Numbered from the stretch's first letter, positions 16,333 through 24,922 are shown. The stretch: 64,000 bases of DNA from G965261775 sp965261775 (GCA_965261775.1 OZ253477.1:496001-560000); one strand, 5' to 3'. A program made the numbers and translations. The notes: generated from the sequence alone by a model not told the origin.

Positions 16333-17274
16333 TTACAGTTCTTTCAGGATTTTTTCGCGTTTGGCTTCATATTCTGCCCGGGTGATGAGTTTTTGCTTCA
16401 ATAACCGTTTAAGCATCGTAAGGCGTTTCTCGACGGATTCCGCCGAACCGTTATTCCCTTCCTGCATCTCTTTACGCAGGCGCGCCATTTCAAGCCGCAT
16501 CTCCCGACGCTGTTTTGCCAGTTTTGCGATTTCCAACTGCAACGTTTCGTCCTGTCTTGCCGATACGCTGTCCTCCGCTTCACTGGATTTCGCCACATAG
16601 GCATCGGCCGTCCGTTCCAGATCAATGACAAGCCAGTCATGTCGGAGCTTGTCGAGCAACTTGTTGACAACACCGGGAGCACTCTGCGGGATATTTGCAA
16701 ATGCTTTTGAGCCCCGGGCGCGTTTGCCAAAATTGAAACTGTAGGGTACCGCCGCTCGTCCAGAGGGATCATAGGCCGCCTCAAATGCCTTGCTTCTGAA
16801 AAAATCATAATCGCCGATGATAATATTCAGCCGCCCGTCTTTGTAAAACACCCGCCCGGCCACAGCGCGTTTTTCCTGCATCCCCAAAAATTTGTTTTCG
16901 TTCTTTTCCAGTACGAAGATGATATCCTGCGTCGGCGCGGCCTTTTGCAGACCCCTGGGCAATTCTTCGCCAAGTCGGTTGATCTGCTGAATGGTGAATA
17001 TCTTCTTTTTCGCGTCGTCGTCGGCAAAGAAACCGTCATCGGGGATCTCCAGTGCGCTCAAGGCGTATTTCAACGTCTCCGCGTCAATCTCGACCGGATG
17101 TTCGTTGGGGCCGAATCTCGTACTATCCTGCTGGACCAGCTTGATGTAACGATTCAGACCCGACCGCCAGATCACATCTTCATCATTGGCCGGGAAGCTG
17201 AACAGATTGGCGGCCGTCACTGACGGCGACAGGCACAACGCAGACAGGATAAACAGAAAACGATAGACAGACAT
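16333..17274 (-). CDS. exported protein with coiled coil and C-terminal SHOCT-like domain
   Basis: From the ATG at 17274 the protein has 313 residues. It begins with a clear signal peptide (MSVYRFLFILSALCLSPSVTAA), so it is periplasmic or cell-surface. The middle part (residues 25-220) matches no family I recognise. Residues about 235-285 are a charged helix (LQLEIAKLAKQRREMRLEMAR) that probably forms a coiled coil. The last 25 residues (KRLLKQKLITRAEYEAKREKIL) are a SHOCT-type short helical hairpin, a module often found at protein ends. The reading frame extends to 17457, but that part lacks protein-like character. It stands alone upstream of pip. Confidence 0.7.
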   Translation of the reverse strand: MSVYRFLFILSALCLSPSVTAANLFSFPANDEDVIWRSGLNRYIKLVQQDSTRFGPNEHPVEIDAETLKYALSALEIPDDGFFADDDAKKKIFTIQQINRLGEELPRGLQKAAPTQDIIFVLEKNENKFLGMQEKRAVAGRVFYKDGRLNIIIGDYDFFRSKAFEAAYDPSGRAAVPYSFNFGKRARGSKAFANIPQSAPGVVNKLLDKLRHDWLVIDLERTADAYVAKSSEAEDSVSARQDETLQLEIAKLAKQRREMRLEMARLRKEMQEGNNGSAESVEKRLTMLKRLLKQKLITRAEYEAKREKILKEL

Positions 17275-17517
17275 TTTGCGTGAAACGGAATATGGAAAAG
17301 ACACAGTGTACAACAGAGCGGAAAAATAATCATCCCCCGCTATCATTGCCGAACAAGCGTGAGACGACTCTCTCATGTAGCCCGAAGCCTTGCACAAGGA
17401 GCATGAGTGCTCATTTTTGCAAACGACCGGGGTTAACCGAGGGGGCTCGGCGGACACCAGTTACCGGAGGGACTGTCCTTTCAAACAATGCATCCAGCCC
17501 CTCCTGTCATCAGAAAA

Positions 17518-18193
17518 TCAGAGATTGTAGCGTATACCGACTTCCACCAGATGAGCGGAAAAATCTATCTCGTCGCCAAAAGTGTAGCGTGTCGGTACCG
17601 TCTGATAATGATACTGGTTCACTATCCAAGCTGGGTATGTTGAAATAACGATATTTAAGGTCGACGATCATGTTTTCATCAAGGGCATATCCCACCCCGG
17701 CACCGATTTGCCATGCAAAACCGGTTTCATCATCAGACACTAGACCATCATCAAACTCCAGATTTGCCATCCCGACACCACCAAGCAAATAGAAGACATC
17801 AATGTCATACGCAGCATTCACCATCCCGCCTGTAACAGTGGTATCAATTTCCCCCACAGAGATAGGGGCACTGATTCCAGGGCCAGACACGGTGAATTCG
17901 TCCTCCGTCGGCTTTTCGATAAAAGCCTTCAAGCTCCACTCGCAACGGTTGTTTCATCCGGTAACCCAGTACCCCGCTGACGGTGAAACCGGTATCCAAA
18001 TCCAAATCCACTCGAATCAAAACTCCCACTCACACCAGCTACAGCTATAGTATTATCATCTATACCCAGCTTCAGATTCCAAAACGATCCCTGCGCTACC
18101 GCCGATATACCACCCTTCGTCTGCTGCATAAGCATGAGACGAAACCATAAAAAATAACAGTAAAGAAACAATTTTTAGATTTTTGAATAACAT
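17518..18193 (-). pseudogene. outer-membrane beta-barrel protein (Omp25/OmpW-like), multiply frameshifted
   Basis: The start is ATG at 18193 with a signal peptide (MLFKNLKIVSLLLFFMVSSHAYA) followed by DEGWYIGGSAG. Similarity then jumps between frames. One holds NTIAVAGVSGSFDS, the next DLDTGFTVSGVLGYRMKQ, then MVNAAYDID...WQIGAGVGYALDENMIVDLKYRYF. The last holds FGDEIDFSAHLVEVGIRYNL and the stop at 17518. Together they make one small barrel ending in the aromatic/hydrophobic signature of outer-membrane proteins. At least four shifts are needed (near 18080, 18005, 17915 and 17580). That many in about 670 bases, between intact genes, suggests real decay rather than read errors. Confidence 0.75.
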
Positions 18194-18373
18194 CAGCCAA
18201 CTCCTCCTTCCTAATCAGGATATTTAAGAGAATTTATTATCTTTTAAGATATTTCCCCTGTCAAATATGTATTGAAAAGCGGCATTGGATTAAAACCGGA
18301 ATGACCCGACATCCAAAATATCGGGAGATAACCGGCGTCAATGCTCCCCCCGCAGATGCCCAAAGACAGGCAT

Positions 18374-18402
18374 AAAAAAAGGCTCCCGAAGGAGCCTTTT
18401 TT
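18374..18402 (-). terminator. Rho-independent terminator of the porin gene
   Basis: A7-GGCTCC-CGAA-GGAGCC-T6 is a perfect 6-bp stem with a CGAA tetraloop flanked by A and T runs. It can stop transcription from either side and lies 20 bases after the porin stop codon (18423). Confidence 0.9.
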
Positions 18403-18422
18403 CGGATTTTGCCAGTGGTTTC

Positions 18423-19766
18423 TCAGAAGAAGAAAGTCAGACCGGCGGTGAACATATTCAGGTCTTCCGCACCATTCAATGCGGCAACCGGGACTGGTTC
18501 TGTGCCTTCAACATCCAGGCTCAACTGCTCCCAGACACCATAGACAATGAGGCGGCTGCCGAAATACTGATTGACCTCAACGCCAATGCGCTGCACATCG
18601 GAATCGGTGATGCCCTTGCTTGCAACGGTGCTATACTGGTCATTGTAACGGCCGTACTGAAAGGCCAGCGAGGTGTCGCCGAGGCTGTTAAACGCCCGCT
18701 TGATACCCACTTTCAGCCAGTAGGCGTCAGTATCAGGCAGGTCGCCGCCGCCGTCCAATTCAGCCCATTCCCGCTGATAGGAGAAGGCGCCGAAAAGACC
18801 GGTATGCATGTCCATGATACCCAACTGCATCTGAAGATTCTCGGCTTCATCCAGTACTACTGCGTCTATCGGTGGTGGTGTTCCACTCGGGCCCGCTGGT
18901 ACTGCCGGGGTTATTTGTGCCCCTTGGCGATTGATGGCATAACCCACCGCGAACTGCGTCTTCAGACCGGCGACCTCATTCTTGAATTTTGCCGCGACAT
19001 CATAGACATCATCATTGGCGGCGCCAACGGCGACAGTGAACGGACCGAATTCCGGCAGGTCGTAACGCACGCCCTGGCGATAGATACCGTTACAGTCAAT
19101 ACCGATACCGGCACCACCGCGTAAACCGGCGGTATAGCAACCCATGAAATCACCCCAGGCGATATTAGTCTGTGGCTGTGCCGGGATCACAACACTACCG
19201 CTGCCAACCGTCGCTGGTCTTCCTTGTACACGCTCCACAGTGCCGCCATCTGCCCTTCGAATCTCAACACCATTCCCCCGGAACACCGCGGGAATGGAGG
19301 ACCACAGCGTCAGCGAGGGGTCTTCCAGCACGGCGATATTATCCGTCGGCATGCTCTGCAGGCCGAGGGTCAGCTTGCCGAAATTGCCGCTGAGATGGAC
19401 ACTGTGCCCAAGGATACCGATGCTATCACCATTGTTGCCATCAAAACTATGGACACTGCCGGTACTTCCGGTACCAAAGCCAAGCAGATTGCTACTGTTT
19501 CTGGGCTCCAGGATGACCTCAAAACCGGCGGTCAGGCCGCTGTTGGGCAGTTCGGTGGAACCCGCCAGGGTGATACGCGAACCCAGAGTCGTCCCGTTAT
19601 CCGGTACGGAAACGACATCGTTGCTATGGCCATCGTCCACGTAGGTGACCGCCTGGTTGATCCAGCCGGAGATACTCCAGTTGTCTCCACCCGTGTCAGC
19701 CATCGCCGCCTGCGAGCACGACAGGGCCGCTACCGCTGTGGCAATTAAAAATCTAGATTTTCTCAT
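18423..19766 (-). CDS. outer-membrane porin (general Gram-negative porin family)
   Basis: The 447-residue protein has a signal peptide (MRKSRFLIATAVAALSCSQAAMA) followed by alternating beta-strand sequence starting WSISGWINQAVTYVDDG. It ends in MFTAGLTFFF, the C-terminal phenylalanine signature recognised by the Bam complex. The second half contains AFQYGRYNDQYSTV and RIGVEVNQYFGSRLIVYGVWEQ, typical of 16-strand trimeric porins. A strong ribosome binding site (AGGAGG) precedes the ATG at 19766. It forms a diffusion channel of unknown selectivity. A decayed partial copy lies upstream at 20085-20400. Confidence 0.9.
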   Translation of the reverse strand: MRKSRFLIATAVAALSCSQAAMADTGGDNWSISGWINQAVTYVDDGHSNDVVSVPDNGTTLGSRITLAGSTELPNSGLTAGFEVILEPRNSSNLLGFGTGSTGSVHSFDGNNGDSIGILGHSVHLSGNFGKLTLGLQSMPTDNIAVLEDPSLTLWSSIPAVFRGNGVEIRRADGGTVERVQGRPATVGSGSVVIPAQPQTNIAWGDFMGCYTAGLRGGAGIGIDCNGIYRQGVRYDLPEFGPFTVAVGAANDDVYDVAAKFKNEVAGLKTQFAVGYAINRQGAQITPAVPAGPSGTPPPIDAVVLDEAENLQMQLGIMDMHTGLFGAFSYQREWAELDGGGDLPDTDAYWLKVGIKRAFNSLGDTSLAFQYGRYNDQYSTVASKGITDSDVQRIGVEVNQYFGSRLIVYGVWEQLSLDVEGTEPVPVAALNGAEDLNMFTAGLTFFF

Positions 19767-20084
19767 TACAATCCTCCTGGGAGTTTACTTAAGTTTTATA
19801 AAACAACGGCTTTAGAACGCTGATTTCGTTGATTGCCAGATTTGCTCTTTCCTTCCTTTAGGGCAAGTCTTTAAATTAAAGGAAACCAGCCTTTGTCTGC
19901 CGTATCAAGGTGCAAAAATAATACACTGTTGTATGCATTGCAAGTTTATTTTTACCTGTTTTCGCATATTTTCACCTGATTAAGCCCTTTCAGGGTCAAA
20001 AATGGAACAAATTGTTGTATTTTTACAACGACATTAAAAAAGCGTCTGGTAAAAGACACCTTTTTGGGGTTTTGCCAACGCTGC
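19767..20084 (-). other. porin upstream region and hairpin after the porin relic
   Basis: These 318 bases hold no gene. Bases 19767-19990 are the leader and presumed promoter region of the porin, with AGGAGG just before its ATG; I could not settle on one promoter. Bases 20036-20065 (A-run, GCGTCT, loop, AGACACC, T5) form an imperfect hairpin at the same position relative to the relic as the good terminator at 18374-18402 has to the intact gene. It is probably its degenerate copy. Confidence 0.5.
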
Positions 20085-20400
20085 TCAGAAGAAGAAAGTC
20101 AGACCGGCGGTGAACATATTCAGGTCTTTCGTATTGTTCAGAATGGCAATAGTCTCCCCGGTCCCGCGGCCCCCGTGTAACTGCGGGGCAGTATAGCAAC
20201 CCATGAAATGACCCCGGGCGATATTGGCCTGTATCTGTTGTGCCGGGACAGTGCCGCCATCTTCCCTTCGAATCGCAACAGCATTCCCCCGGAACACCGG
20301 CGAGACGGAGGTCCACAGCGTCAGTGAAGGGTCTTCCAGCACGGCGATATTATCCGTTGGCATGCTCTGCAAACCGAAGGTCAGCTTGCCGAAATAGAAG
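20085..20400 (-). pseudogene. truncated, internally deleted copy of the porin
   Basis: The frame reads KLTFGLQSMPTDNIAVLEDPSLTLW, then a porin-like middle ending HFMGCYTA, then jumps straight to NTKDLNMFTAGLTFFF. All parts align with the intact porin at 18423-19766: the first part with its residues around 135-215 and the last with its C-terminus. Roughly 190 internal residues and the whole N-terminus are missing. About 45 bases at the 3' end are identical between the copies (18421-18466 and 20091-20136). This is a tandem duplication in the process of decay. Confidence 0.88.
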
Positions 20401-20410
20401 CCTGTGCATG

Positions 20411-20442
20411 GTCAACGTCATCCGAAGATGACGGTTGGTTGA
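20411..20442 (-). terminator. stem-loop after the aldehyde oxidoreductase operon
   Basis: GTCAA-CGTCATC-CGAA-GATGACG-(GTTGG)-TTGAC forms a 7-bp perfect stem with a CGAA loop and an outer 5-bp arm. It lies 50 bases after the stop of the last gene in the operon. There is no T-run on the minus strand, so it may be an RNA 3'-end protecting hairpin rather than a true intrinsic terminator. A second small hairpin, GTGCC-AGTG-GGCAC, is at 20471-20484. Confidence 0.45.
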
Positions 20443-20491
20443 CGAGAAGGGATGATGGATAAGAGATATCGTGCCAGTGGGCACTATGTGC

Positions 20492-20830
20492 TCATCCGCC
20501 GCCGCGTTGGTAGATACGACTGAAACGCACCAGGAAAGCCTCACTTGCCTCGGTGTCAATATTGGTAAAATCGAAACAGACATGGATAACGGGAAGCGTT
20601 AGCGAGGCCAGCTTGCGTTGCCGTTCCGCCCCGAGACGGATCAACAACGTGCCCTGCGGGAGCGAAACGCTAATCTGTCTGTCGTCAATCCGGTACGGCA
20701 GGGTTTGCAGGGCAATGGGGATCAGTCTGAAAAAGTCCTTGCGCGTGATGCCCATCTCACGCTCATAGCGCTGCACATGGCGGACCTGCTCAGCCACCGG
20801 CAACCGGTGGCCAGACAGCGAGTACGTCAC
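20492..20830 (-). CDS. small conserved protein of the aldehyde oxidoreductase operon
   Basis: The 112-residue protein contains VQRYEREMGITRKDFFRLIPIAL, then ISVSLPQGTLLIRLGAERQRKLASL and PVIHVCFDFTNID. The family is not one I can assign a reaction to. Small proteins at this position in bacterial tungsten AOR operons (the last gene of an aorABCDE-type arrangement) have been proposed to help cofactor maturation, and I follow that by position only. The start overlaps the MoaD-like gene by 41 bases, or a later start applies. It is the last gene of the operon. Confidence 0.6.
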   Translation of the reverse strand: MTYSLSGHRLPVAEQVRHVQRYEREMGITRKDFFRLIPIALQTLPYRIDDRQISVSLPQGTLLIRLGAERQRKLASLTLPVIHVCFDFTNIDTEASEAFLVRFSRIYQRGGG

Positions 20831-21041
20831 CGTCCGAAAGCCCAGTCCGGCGGCGTTCTTCAGGCGTGAGATAAATACCGTTTAGCAGTACCAGATGGAC
20901 GGACTCCTGTGGAACATTGAATTTTTCCAGTACCGAACAGGCAGTGCCCTCGTGAGCAAGCTGTAAACGGGTAGCATTTTGCTCGGCATTTTGTGGCAGA
21001 TACTGACTGAGACCCGCATATAATTTCAGCGTAATCTGCAT
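20790..21041 (-). CDS. MoaD/ThiS-like protein dedicated to the aldehyde oxidoreductase operon
   Basis: This 83-residue ubiquitin-like protein begins MQITLKLYAGLSQYLPQNAEQN and ends LAVWPPVAGG. The terminal Gly-Gly implies activation and sulphur transfer as in MoaD. It differs from the housekeeping MoaD (3260-3496) by an insertion around residues 12-30 and by LLNGIYLTPEER. Operon-linked MoaD paralogues are typical for tungsten AORs and may make a tungsten-specific metallopterin. It lies 8 bases after the flavoprotein gene. Confidence 0.85.
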   Translation of the reverse strand: MQITLKLYAGLSQYLPQNAEQNATRLQLAHEGTACSVLEKFNVPQESVHLVLLNGIYLTPEERRRTGLSDGDVLAVWPPVAGG

Positions 21042-21049
21042 AAGGGCGC

Positions 21050-22315
21050 CTACAGTACGGCGGCGTTATAACCGATAGCCTGGGTACCGGCGAGATAGGC
21101 TTCCATGATTCGGGTAGGGTCTTTTAACAGGCGATCTTTCCATTTACCGAGTTTGATCCGGGTCTGGATCAAACCCCTCAACACGCCGACATGCTGCGTC
21201 AACCCCAGCGCCTGCGCCCCGATCAGAATATCGTCCTGAAATTGTAAACTCAGGTAACGAAAGCGTTCAGGATCGCAAAGCTGTACGGAGTCGCCGCCGT
21301 CAACGCCCATCCACAGACCATATGAACTGGATATCAGCCCCATCGTGTCCAATACATTCATATTGACGCTACCCTGGTGCGGTGTCTTTTTCCCCGCCAT
21401 GTTCAGTGCCGCGACCCGCCCGTGGTCAACGGCGGTTGGCTGAATGGCCTGTACACTGTATTCACCGGTGGAAAAGTCTTTGCCCTGACAAACATCGCCA
21501 GCCGCGTAAATATCCGGATCACTGGTTTGCAGGTAATCATTGACCAGCACGCCAAAATCCAGCTCCAGACCGCTGTCGGCGAGAAATTCGATGTTGGCGG
21601 CAACGCCGGTGGCGGATATGACCAGATCGGCGTCCAGCGTTTCATTATTACTCAGCCTGATTTTCAAGGCATTGCCCTGCCCTTTTTCAATGGATTCCAC
21701 CCGCGTCGCTGTATGTACCATAACGCTCTTTTTTATGCACCAGTCTCTGATGAGATTGCCGGCGATTTTATCCATCATTCTGGGCACCATGCGATCGTCC
21801 ATTTCAACTACGGTGAGATTCACTTTTCTGGAGGCGAGGGACTCCAGAATAATACAGCCGATAAATCCGGCGCCCATCAACACCACGTTGGCGCCGGGTT
21901 GTGCCCTGCTGATGATGTTTCTGGCGTCTTCAAGCGTCCAGCATGAATGAATGCCCGGCAACGCCATGCCTTCAATCGGCGGCCTGATCGGATGTGAGCC
22001 GGTGGCGATCAGCAATTTATCGTAGTGGACGGATTCGCCGTTGTCGAGGGACAGCTTTTTTCTGTCGCGATCTATCGTCAACACCCGATCCCGGGAAATA
22101 TCAATGGATTGGTTATGATAGCGAGTCGGGTCCCGTCTTAAATGCGTGCCCGCCTCATCTATCTTTTCAATAAGGTAGTATGGCAGGGCCATGCGTGAAT
22201 AGGGCGGTTCCTGTTCATCGCCAATGATCATAATGTTTGCCGATGGGTCGGCCACTCTCAACGTCTCCGCTGCGATAATCCCTGCCGGTCCGGCGCCGAT
22301 AATGACATGTTGCAT
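21050..22315 (-). CDS. NAD(P)H/FAD-dependent oxidoreductase subunit of the aldehyde oxidoreductase
   Basis: The 421-residue flavoprotein has an N-terminal FAD Rossmann motif (IIGAGPAGIIAAETL), a second nucleotide motif in VVLMGAGFIGCIILESL (about residue 155) and the FAD-binding IYAAGDVCQGKDF near 275. It belongs to the NirB-N/rubredoxin-reductase-like pyridine nucleotide-disulphide family. Next to an AOR catalytic gene and a polyferredoxin gene it should be the subunit that couples aldehyde oxidation to NAD+ reduction, as in the three-subunit AOR of denitrifying betaproteobacteria. It follows the AOR gene after 43 bases. Confidence 0.88.
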   Translation of the reverse strand: MQHVIIGAGPAGIIAAETLRVADPSANIMIIGDEQEPPYSRMALPYYLIEKIDEAGTHLRRDPTRYHNQSIDISRDRVLTIDRDRKKLSLDNGESVHYDKLLIATGSHPIRPPIEGMALPGIHSCWTLEDARNIISRAQPGANVVLMGAGFIGCIILESLASRKVNLTVVEMDDRMVPRMMDKIAGNLIRDWCIKKSVMVHTATRVESIEKGQGNALKIRLSNNETLDADLVISATGVAANIEFLADSGLELDFGVLVNDYLQTSDPDIYAAGDVCQGKDFSTGEYSVQAIQPTAVDHGRVAALNMAGKKTPHQGSVNMNVLDTMGLISSSYGLWMGVDGGDSVQLCDPERFRYLSLQFQDDILIGAQALGLTQHVGVLRGLIQTRIKLGKWKDRLLKDPTRIMEAYLAGTQAIGYNAAVL

Positions 22316-22358
22316 GATGATTACTCCTGTCCTGTTTGCCGATTAAGCCACGTTATGC

Positions 22359-24209
22359 TCAAAGTCTCAGGCGATTACGGGTGGCGTCGGTCGGCACGCC
22401 GTCATCCGTCCAGCCGCGCACAGCGTAATATTGTGGCAACATTTCATCAAGATGGTTTACCAGCCCTTTGGCCGGGCCGGTCTTTGCGGCCTCTTTTAAC
22501 AGTCGTTGCGGCAAGGTATCGTCTTTCCCGCTCAGACCGGCAGCAAGATTGTAGTCACGCTCCATATTCCAGATGCGTTCGCCGACTTCGGCCATCTTTT
22601 CCGCCGTCCACTCGCCTTCACAAGCGGCGTTGATCTGCGGGGCGATGTCTTCCAGCGTCCAGGCAAAGGTCGTAAAGACGCATAGCCCGGAGGAATCAAC
22701 CGCTGCCGTTGTATCCTGACAGACTTTCAGCAGTTCCGCCTTGCCGTCGGTGACAAGCGGGTCAGTCTTTTCCGGAATACCCATAATTTCAGAGGCGACG
22801 GTATAACCACGCAAATGGCAGGCGCCTCGGTTCGAGGTTGCATAAGCCAGCCCCATGCCCTGGACGCCTCTGGGGTCATAGGCCGGAAATTCCTGTCCCT
22901 TGACAGTCATGGAAAATTCAGGGTGACCATATTTTTCACAGAGACGTTTGGAACCCAGCCCGAGGTCTTTGCCGAAACCCGTGCCGGTTGAGACCCATTC
23001 GGCGGCCTTGGACAGCGCCTCGGCGGAGCCGAATTTAAATTCAACGCCATTGGTTTCTTCAGTGGTAATGGCGCCAGTCTCAAACAGTTCCATCGCGGCG
23101 GCGACCGTGGAACCAAACGAAATCGGATCATAACCATCTTCATTGCAGAGGAAGTTCGCATAGGTCAGGGCATCCAGATCATCTATCCCGCAGGCGGAAC
23201 CCAGTGCCCAGGCGGCTTCGTATTCCAGGCCTCCGCTGGCGCCCCAATACCGGGGTTTGTTATCAACGGTGAAATGTTTAGGATCAATGGCTGAAATCCG
23301 GCCGCAGGCGATGGTGCAGCCGAAACAACCGGCGTTTGTGATCAAATTGGGTTTGCCGTCGCTTTTTCGCGGTTCTTTCATCGCCTCGCCCGAAATTTTG
23401 TGGGCGCCGTCAAACTGGACATCGCGCATATTATGTGTGGGCAATGCGCCCGATTCATTGACGATGTTCATCAATACCTGCGTACCCATAGCAGGTAGCC
23501 CCTCACCGGTGACCGCGTTTTCCGCCAGCACTTTCTTGCCGGTGTTGATCGCCTTCATAAATCCCGCCGGATCTTTAATGTTACCAACGCCGCGAGTGCC
23601 ACGGACTGCCACGGCTTTCAGATTTTTTGACGCCATGACGGTACCCACGCCCGAACGGCCAGCGGCACGGTGCATGTCATTGACAATAGAGGAGTACAGA
23701 CAACCCTGCTCGGCGGAACGCCCCACGCAGGCAACGCGGATCAGGGGATCCTGGTGTTTCGTGTGGATGAGTTCATCGGCTTCCCATACTGATTTTCCCC
23801 ATAGTTCATCAGCCGGCAACAGTTCCGCTTTTTCGTTTTCGAGATAAAGGTAAACAGGATGGGGGGAGCGGCCTTCAAAGATGATCATGTCCCAGCCCGC
23901 GTTTTTTATTTCGCTACCGATATAGCCGCCCGAGTTTGAACAGGCTATCGCGCCCGTCAACGGGCTTTTGGTGATCACAGAATAACGTCCCCCGGTCGAG
24001 GCCATCGTACCGGTCAACGGCCCGGTGGTCATAATCATTTTGTTGTCGGGACCTAAAGGATCGCATGTGGGGTCAGTCTCTTCTACCAGATATTTGGTGG
24101 CCAGACCACGCTGCCCCAAATATTGTTGCGCCCATTCCATATTCAGGGGTTCATTGCTGATCTTGCCGCTGGTCAAATGAATGCGCAGTACTTTTTTAGT
24201 CCAAGTCAT
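22359..24209 (-). CDS. tungsten-containing aldehyde:ferredoxin oxidoreductase, catalytic subunit
   Basis: The 616-residue protein oxidises aldehydes to acids (or reduces acids) at a W-bis-pyranopterin centre. N-terminal AOR motifs are VLRIHLTSGKI, GPLTGTMASTGGRYSVITKSPLTG and NSGGYIGSEIKNAGWD. The [4Fe-4S] ligands are in NAGCFGCTIACGR (Cx2Cx3C) with the fourth Cys in SSGLCVFTTFA. AAGRSGVGTVMASKNLKA and YDPRGVQGMGLAYATSNRGACH are further family blocks. The length is that of the AOR family. The ferredoxin gene precedes it after 22 bases. Tungsten is inferred from family membership. Confidence 0.94.
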   Translation of the reverse strand: MTWTKKVLRIHLTSGKISNEPLNMEWAQQYLGQRGLATKYLVEETDPTCDPLGPDNKMIMTTGPLTGTMASTGGRYSVITKSPLTGAIACSNSGGYIGSEIKNAGWDMIIFEGRSPHPVYLYLENEKAELLPADELWGKSVWEADELIHTKHQDPLIRVACVGRSAEQGCLYSSIVNDMHRAAGRSGVGTVMASKNLKAVAVRGTRGVGNIKDPAGFMKAINTGKKVLAENAVTGEGLPAMGTQVLMNIVNESGALPTHNMRDVQFDGAHKISGEAMKEPRKSDGKPNLITNAGCFGCTIACGRISAIDPKHFTVDNKPRYWGASGGLEYEAAWALGSACGIDDLDALTYANFLCNEDGYDPISFGSTVAAAMELFETGAITTEETNGVEFKFGSAEALSKAAEWVSTGTGFGKDLGLGSKRLCEKYGHPEFSMTVKGQEFPAYDPRGVQGMGLAYATSNRGACHLRGYTVASEIMGIPEKTDPLVTDGKAELLKVCQDTTAAVDSSGLCVFTTFAWTLEDIAPQINAACEGEWTAEKMAEVGERIWNMERDYNLAAGLSGKDDTLPQRLLKEAAKTGPAKGLVNHLDEMLPQYYAVRGWTDDGVPTDATRNRLRL

Positions 24210-24231
24210 GATTGGATACCTCCAGTGAACG

Positions 24232-24696
24232 TTATTCGGGGATATTTTGCGCCGCGTGGGCCTGCATTCTTTTCAGACCGGTATGGTCCGAGTCAACATA
24301 GGTAATCGCAGCAGTCGGACAGGCCTTCTCACATTCCGGTTCGCCGCCGCATAAATCGCATTTATAGACCGTGCCGGTATCCTGGCTGTAGTTCACAGTT
24401 CCAAACGGACAGGCGATTGTGCATACCTTGCAACCGACACATATATCGTCCAGCACTTCCTTGGCGCCGGTCTCCTCATTGATGACGATGGCATCCACCG
24501 GACAGGCGTGCATGCACCAGGCTTCGGTGCATTGGGTACATGTATAGGGGACAAAGCGGCCTTCTTCATGAAAGGCAAATATCTTGATTCTGGATTTGGC
24601 GGGATTGAAAACACCTTCTGCGTGGTAGGAGCAAGCCATTTCGCATTGCAGACATCCGGTGCATTTCTCTGGTTCAACCTGTAATGATCGCAACAT
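24232..24696 (-). CDS. multi-cluster ferredoxin subunit of the aldehyde oxidoreductase
   Basis: From the ATG at 24696, preceded by GAGGAG, the protein is 154 residues. It holds four cysteine clusters: CTGCLQCEMAC, CTQCTEAWCMHACP, CVGCKVCTIACP and CDLCGGEPECEKACP. This is the DmsB/HycB-type four [4Fe-4S] electron-transfer fold. It links the catalytic AOR subunit to the flavoprotein. It is the first gene of the operon (Fe-S, AOR, FAD, MoaD-like, small protein), the same order as aorABCDE of betaproteobacteria. A longer frame up to 24765 is rejected on the ribosome binding site. Confidence 0.92.
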   Translation of the reverse strand: MLRSLQVEPEKCTGCLQCEMACSYHAEGVFNPAKSRIKIFAFHEEGRFVPYTCTQCTEAWCMHACPVDAIVINEETGAKEVLDDICVGCKVCTIACPFGTVNYSQDTGTVYKCDLCGGEPECEKACPTAAITYVDSDHTGLKRMQAHAAQNIPE

Positions 24697-24767
24697 CAAT
24701 ATCTCTCCTCGTAACCTGTTGAGTGTTTTTTTAACACGGTTATTTGATGAATATACCGGCAACAAGT

Positions 24768-24796
24768 ATAGTAGAATTTTCTTTTAAGTATAGCAA
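24768..24796 (-). promoter_or_regulatory. sigma-70-type promoter candidate for the aldehyde oxidoreductase operon
   Basis: On the minus strand TTGCTA and TACTAT are separated by 17 bases, each matching the -35/-10 consensus in four of six positions. The surrounding DNA is AT-rich. The predicted start lies about 65 bases before the ferredoxin ATG. No operator was identified. Confidence 0.4.
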
Positions 24797-24922
24797 TATT
24801 TTCTGCTCTGTATAATATCAGCATTATCCAGCTGGAGATATTCGCTATCTGTTACTGTCACTCTCTGAACTTAATTATAAAAAATCATGTCCATCTGTCA
24901 TTAGTCCATTCCGGTCAAGACA

